A DNA stretch of 64,000 nucleotides from Rhodococcus koreensis (lineage in GTDB: Bacteria > Actinomycetota > Actinomycetes > Mycobacteriales > Mycobacteriaceae). The position numbers were made by a program, and so were the translations under genes. The notes beneath the pieces are model-generated. The model did no database searches. It had not been told where the DNA came from and saw only the letters and a list, made by a program, of their open reading frames with translations. This document shows, piece after piece, positions 60,298 through 64,000 of the stretch (position 1 is its first letter; each line of letters begins with the position of its first letter). The DNA lies in the NCBI RefSeq assembly GCF_900105905.1, contig NZ_FNSV01000005.1, positions 1,302,001 to 1,366,000 of the forward strand, in the 5' to 3' direction.

Positions 60298-60339
60298 CGG
60301 TCCATCCGCGAGCGGGGCAACTGGTACGGCCGGGCAAAG

Positions 60340-60990
60340 CTAGGCGCCCGCCGCTCCGTGATAGAAGTATTGGCCGAGACCAACCGTGAAGACGAGCATG
60401 CCGTACAACGCGTGTTCGACAGAGACCGTGAACAGCGATCGAGTGCGACGATATCTCGAAGCGAATATCCACCCGCCGACGATCGTCATCGCGACCGATA
60501 TCCAGCTGCCGAACGCAATGTGTACAAAGCCGAATGCCACGGCGCTCGCAGCGACCATTCGAGCACCCTCGCCGAAAACCGTTGCATACCTGTGGAACAC
60601 GAACCCACGGAAGATCAGCTCCTGGGGATACACACTGAGCAAGGGATACAACACCATCACGAGAGCCCAGATCAGCGGGTCCTCGCGAGGAAATGCGAAC
60701 AGCAAACCAGGGCGCAGGAATGCCACTGTAGCGCTGAGGCACACCGCGGCGAGACACCAGAGCGCCGCGATCGATCGCGCCTGAGACCAAAGGGTTCCCG
60801 GACGCCACAGCGACGCCCGATCAAAGCCGGACGACCGAAGTAGATAGACGACGACCGCCAGGCCGAGAACCAGAAGGAACGGGATCGGGCTGGTGCCGCG
60901 AAACAGGACGGCGTAGATGCTCGCCAGCCCGAAGAACAGCAGCACGTACTCGCCTGCGAGATATGCCTTCCGAAACCGCCGGTTCGTCAC
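60340..60990 (-). CDS. CPBP family intramembrane protein (CAAX protease-like)
   Basis: A 216-residue membrane protein with six to seven helices. The CPBP motifs are visible: motif 1 as YPQELIFRGFVF (usually EExxxR, here Q in the first position), then GFVHIAFG and VEHALYGM with the later histidines. The Glu-to-Gln change may impair proteolysis or be tolerated. The GTG at 60990 starts just before the first helix; a GTG at 61077 is an alternative adding 29 polar residues. Confidence 0.8.
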   Translation of the reverse strand: MTNRRFRKAYLAGEYVLLFFGLASIYAVLFRGTSPIPFLLVLGLAVVVYLLRSSGFDRASLWRPGTLWSQARSIAALWCLAAVCLSATVAFLRPGLLFAFPREDPLIWALVMVLYPLLSVYPQELIFRGFVFHRYATVFGEGARMVAASAVAFGFVHIAFGSWISVAMTIVGGWIFASRYRRTRSLFTVSVEHALYGMLVFTVGLGQYFYHGAAGA

Positions 60991-61205
60991 CGGGTCACCG
61001 CAGGCGCCGAGGGGTCGAGAAGGGTGGCTGCCGAATCGAATCTTGTTGTCGACGAGGACACTCCATCCGAGTTCCACCCGAGGCTCGTGACGTCACTCAC
61101 CGGAACCCTCCCACATTGGTTCGTTCGGGTGCAGGAGCGCGCCGCGGGTCGGATTCGAGACAGCGACCTGCGGCGCCTCCACCGGGACTTGTTCGGAGTC
61201 CTCGC

Positions 61206-61907
61206 TCAGTTGAGCTTCTGGGGCACACCGTAGGTCATGACCGTGTCCCCATTTTCCGTCACTGCCATCGCATACGGCCGGATCGTCACCGGGCCGATCG
61301 CGCCGGAAATCGAACCGTGAACGCCCTGCATTCGCACCAGCGCCTCCGGTCCGTCGAATTCCTGGCCCTCGAGCAGCGGAACCGTGGTGATACCGCCCGG
61401 CTCCAAATCGATGTCCAGCTCCTGCGACGGGATGATGTCACCGGCCAGCTCGGCGCTGGTCCCCGCACTCAGGTCCAGGGTGAAGTCGGGGACGAGCCCC
61501 AGGTCGATTCCGGTGTCCGACCCGATCGCGAATCCGAGGCCCGGCGAGTTGAGGACGATCGTCGCACCGGCCAACGCGACCGGATAGCCGATCTGGTACC
61601 CGACGGTGAGCTGCGTGCCCTCGAACTCCGCCGCATCGGGACCACTGATGTTCACCCCGGCGTAGCCGTTGTGGAAGAACTCGACGCTGGTCGGTACGCC
61701 GTCGAGCGGCGGAACGACCTGATACTGCGTGTCGCCCTGCAGGACCTCGATGCGGTTGCCGGCCGCGTCGATGACCGAACTGGAGTTGTCGACACCTGCC
61801 GAAGCGGTGCCGTTACCGATGACCATGCCGAGTACGGCGATGCCTGCGACTGCCGCCAGGCGGGTGAAGGGTGTGCGTCCGGGTCGAGCTGCGCTGATGT
61901 TCGTCAT
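61206..61907 (-). CDS. MspA family outer-membrane porin
   Basis: A 233-residue secreted protein. The signal peptide has Arg residues, a hydrophobic core (LAAVAGIAVLGMVIGNG) and ASA cleavage near residue 37. The mature ~195 residues are beta-rich with the MspA-type block VGYQIGYPVALAGATIVLNS and PDFTLDLSAGTSAEL. MspA octamers form the water-filled channel of the mycolic-acid outer membrane, taking up sugars, phosphate and ions. ATG at 61907; an in-frame ATG at 61919 is close. Confidence 0.9.
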   Translation of the reverse strand: MTNISAARPGRTPFTRLAAVAGIAVLGMVIGNGTASAGVDNSSSVIDAAGNRIEVLQGDTQYQVVPPLDGVPTSVEFFHNGYAGVNISGPDAAEFEGTQLTVGYQIGYPVALAGATIVLNSPGLGFAIGSDTGIDLGLVPDFTLDLSAGTSAELAGDIIPSQELDIDLEPGGITTVPLLEGQEFDGPEALVRMQGVHGSISGAIGPVTIRPYAMAVTENGDTVMTYGVPQKLN

Positions 61908-61920
61908 GCCGATCCCCATT

Positions 61921-61932
61921 CAGTACGTACTG
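61921..61932. repeat. 12-bp palindrome upstream of the porin
   Basis: CAGTACGTACTG, a perfect palindrome immediately before the porin's upstream start codon. Possibly a regulator site; short enough to be chance. Confidence 0.3.
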
Positions 61933-62544
61933 CAACCGATACGAAAAAGCATGCAGAGCGTAACCAATCAGGCCTTGCGACGTCTTTGTGTTGTTCAGAA
62001 GTTCACGAGCGTTTCGTGTGATCAGTCGCCGCTGACCAGGAGGTTCGCCGTTGATAGCGGCCCCGCCGCAGGAGCAGATTCGACTTCGCGTCGCTGGGGG
62101 TCGACCACCCGAGGTCTCCCGAGAACGTTCACCCAGACTTCCCGGGCACTTGGTCTCGGACACATCTCGGTCGCGCTTACGCTGAGAAGGTGTCGCGGCA
62201 ACCGATTTCGACCCGTCAGGATGCGGCACCTCGACCCCGCCCCGCCACCGTGGTGCCGACCCAACACCCATGGCCCGGCGGGGTCCCGTACGTCGCCCCA
62301 CTGCGATACGCACCCTACCTCGAGCGGTGACTGCCTCGACTGGTCACCGGCGGAGGTACGCCGCTCCGCAGGAAGCGATCGGCTGGACGGCCGAGGAGGC
62401 GAGGTGCATGTTCGGCGACCGCAAGCACGGCGACGTCGCACGCGGGAGAATTGTGACGATGCCCACCGGTCGCGGTAAGGGTGCGGGCGCTCTTCGCCGC
62501 CGGGCAGCCGATCCAGCAACGCCCACATCGAAAGGACGCACATC
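61933..62544. other. Intergenic region between porin and LUD genes
   Basis: 612 bp with no convincing gene. It contains the porin promoter (61933-62030 is AT-richer) and the LUD promoter. Open frames here have skewed, Arg-rich composition typical of GC-driven noise. An AAAGGACGCAC ribosome site precedes the LUD start. Confidence 0.5.
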
Positions 62545-63189
62545 ATGACCGAAAATCCCATTGTCGAACTCGCTGTGGACGAGTCATTCGCAGTACCCGC
62601 CAACTCCGATCGGATGGAGAGGGCAGCGGAAAGTCTGCGCCGCAATGGATTCACCGCGCACATCGTCGACACCGTCGAAGCTGCGCACACCCTCGTAACC
62701 GACCTGCTCCCGACCGACAAGACGATCTTCACCGCGACCAGCGAGACACTCAGACTCTCCGGCCTCGACGACACCATCAATTCCTCCGGAAAGTTTCGCA
62801 GCCTGCGCGCCGAGCAGTCCGACTGGGACATGAGCACACGCCACGACGACGTACGCGTCACCCGCTCGGCACCGGACGTGGTGATCGGGAGTGTGCACGC
62901 GGTCACCGAAGACGGAAAGCTCGTCACCGCGTCTGCGAGCGGCAGCCAACTCGCCCCCTACGCGTCGGGTGCCGTAATGGCGGTGTGGGTGGTCGGCTCA
63001 CAAAAGGTGGTGCCCGATCTGTCCACCGCTCTACTCCGCATCGAAACCTATTCCTATCCAAAAGAAGACGTCCGTGCCCAACATGCCTACGGCGTCCGCA
63101 GCACTATCTCGAAAATCCTGATCAACGGACGCGAACTGGTCCCGGGCCGCGGAACCGTCGTTCTCATCCGCGAAGCCATCGGATTCTGA
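62545..63189 (+). CDS. LUD domain (LutC/YkgG-like) protein
   Basis: A 214-residue LUD-domain protein. Family marks are LRRNGFTAHIVDTVEAAHTL, the middle VRVTRSAPDVVIGSVHAVTE with the conserved acidic residue, and LVTASASGSQLAPYASGA. LutC is part of the L-lactate oxidation complex with LutA and LutB; neither is nearby, so this is a stand-alone LUD protein of unknown function. Confidence 0.86.
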   Translation: MTENPIVELAVDESFAVPANSDRMERAAESLRRNGFTAHIVDTVEAAHTLVTDLLPTDKTIFTATSETLRLSGLDDTINSSGKFRSLRAEQSDWDMSTRHDDVRVTRSAPDVVIGSVHAVTEDGKLVTASASGSQLAPYASGAVMAVWVVGSQKVVPDLSTALLRIETYSYPKEDVRAQHAYGVRSTISKILINGRELVPGRGTVVLIREAIGF

Positions 63190-63231
63190 CTGCGTTCGCA
63201 CTGATTGCCATCATGCGTTTCGGTCGGCACC

Positions 63232-63744
63232 TCACCGCTCGGCGTCGTCGATGGAGCGACGGTGCGACAGCGCCGGCAGAATCCAGGACCCGAAGAACAT
63301 CAACAGCGCCACCGCGGCCGCGATGATCCCGGCGGCCATGTCGACCACGAAGCTGAAGATCAGCAGAACCACGCCGACGAGGGCGACACCCAGGACGGCG
63401 ATGCCGCCGATCGCAAGTCGTTGTCCGGTCGCCACGAGGGTGGGCAAGGCATGCTGACGGAACAGCAGTCGGTGAATGCCGACCGGCGCGACCAACATCA
63501 TCGTCGCGGTGACCGAGAGGGCGACAGTCACGAGGTAGATCACCTCCTGCGCATCCGACACTTCCTCGAACCGCTGTTGGAACGGCAGGGTCAGCAAGAA
63601 GCCGGTCAAGAGTTGGACACCCGTCTGCACGACGCGCAGTTCCTGCAGCAGGTTGCTCCAATTGCGGTCGAGTCGCTGGACCTCGGTTTCGTCGCGGACC
63701 CGGCGGTTCCATGCGGCGTCGCGCCGGCCCTCTGTGCTGTCCAT
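63232..63744 (-). CDS. DUF6328 family membrane protein
   Basis: A 170-residue protein with a conserved cytosolic helix (NLLQELRVVQTGVQLLTGFL leading into the first membrane segment), about four membrane helices, and the mid-protein signature PVGIHRLLFRQHALPTLVAT. It matches DUF6328, widespread in actinobacteria, with no known function. Convergent with the LUD gene across 42 bp. Confidence 0.82.
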   Translation of the reverse strand: MDSTEGRRDAAWNRRVRDETEVQRLDRNWSNLLQELRVVQTGVQLLTGFLLTLPFQQRFEEVSDAQEVIYLVTVALSVTATMMLVAPVGIHRLLFRQHALPTLVATGQRLAIGGIAVLGVALVGVVLLIFSFVVDMAAGIIAAAVALLMFFGSWILPALSHRRSIDDAER

Positions 63745-63924
63745 GTCCAGTTGGTACCCGATTTCCGGGCCGATGGAACCCGCAGATAGGCATGGTCGAT
63801 TCCGACATACGCAGGTTTACAGCCCCACCTGGGGCGGAAACGCCGGCATGCGCAGGCGGGCAAAGTCGAGTCGCAGGCCCGATCCGCGGTCGTACACTGA
63901 AGGCACATCGCGGAGATGATGCCC

Positions 63925-64000
63925 ATGACGACTGTGCCCGAATCCAACTCGATCACCGAACGTGATGGGGTCGGCGTCGATCATGCGATGGATGGACGGC
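63925..64000 (+). CDS. Partial hypothetical protein, cut by the window end
   Basis: A frame opening with MTTVPESNSITERDG continues past the last base. GGAGATGATGCCC precedes it, with ATGs at 63916, 63919 and 63925 as possible starts. Too little is visible to assign a family. It is divergent from the DUF6328 gene. Confidence 0.4.
   Translation, partial: MTTVPESNSITERDGVGVDHAMDGR

Noticed and set aside
61024..61233. A 69-codon plus-strand frame between the CPBP and porin genes
   Set aside because: It overlaps the porin 3' end on the opposite strand, has a weak start context and no family features; not convincing enough to list.
62022..62927. A 301-codon minus-strand frame across the intergenic region and the LUD gene
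   Set aside because: Ser/Arg/Thr-rich composition and no recognisable fold; the plus strand encodes a clear LUD domain from 62545.

Overview
The window is high-GC actinobacterial chromosome, most likely a Rhodococcus of the R. opacus/jostii type. This rests on conserved gene order with Mycobacterium (clgR-pspA, pgsA, ftsK, RNase J-dapA-thyX, dapB with its Rv2772c-type neighbour, pepR), mycothiol-linked DinB-fold proteins, an Lsr2 protein, an MspA-type porin, an Mce protein and a wax ester synthase/diacylglycerol acyltransferase. No rRNA, tRNA or CRISPR array was recognised.

Layout. 1-16.1 kb is a conserved housekeeping block, mostly on the minus strand: pspA, clgR (behind a SigE-type promoter), cinA C-domain, pgsA, an ArgA-like acetyltransferase (+), YciI (+), TerC with a structured leader RNA, ftsK, a TIGR03085 protein, RNase J, dapA, thyX, a ribbon-helix-helix protein (+), an SRPBCC protein (+), a YcaQ-like protein, a flavodoxin, and dapB with a small membrane protein. 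16.2-19.9 kb has a MarR regulator with a perfect palindromic operator, a zinc alcohol dehydrogenase and the M16 protease PepR. 20-26.7 kb is a complete respiratory nitrate reductase operon narGHJI, sitting where M. tuberculosis has gpsI beside pepR.

26.8-32.7 kb is accessory: a HemK-like methyltransferase, SRPBCC and DinB proteins, a thiamine-binding MTH1187 protein, a hemerythrin-SRPBCC fusion behind a TetR regulator, and two decayed genes. 33.1-38.6 kb holds a WS/DGAT coupled to a 59-residue membrane protein, an lsr2 gene, and an intact IS1634/IS1549-type insertion sequence flanked by a 174-bp direct repeat, the very long target duplication known for that family. 38.6-47.7 kb has ppk1, a second dapA, a Kup potassium transporter, a frameshifted and active-site-degenerate LysA-like gene, and a succinate-semialdehyde-type dehydrogenase.

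47.8-64 kb is mixed accessory content: hydrolase, cupin, a methyltransferase whose reading frame runs through a convergent small membrane gene, a large membrane-anchored Ser/Thr kinase of a planctomycete-like class with DFN instead of DFG, an orphan Mce protein, a LysR/MFS/ComB group, oxidoreductases, a CPBP membrane protein, an MspA porin, a LUD protein and a DUF6328 membrane protein. The last gene is cut by the window edge.

The most interesting items are the TerC leader with an RBS-sequestering hairpin, the long-duplication IS, the unusual kinase, the acyltransferase/small-protein pair, the hemerythrin fusion, and the degenerate dapA-kup-lysA group. All functions are read from sequence features and remembered family knowledge; no search was run.
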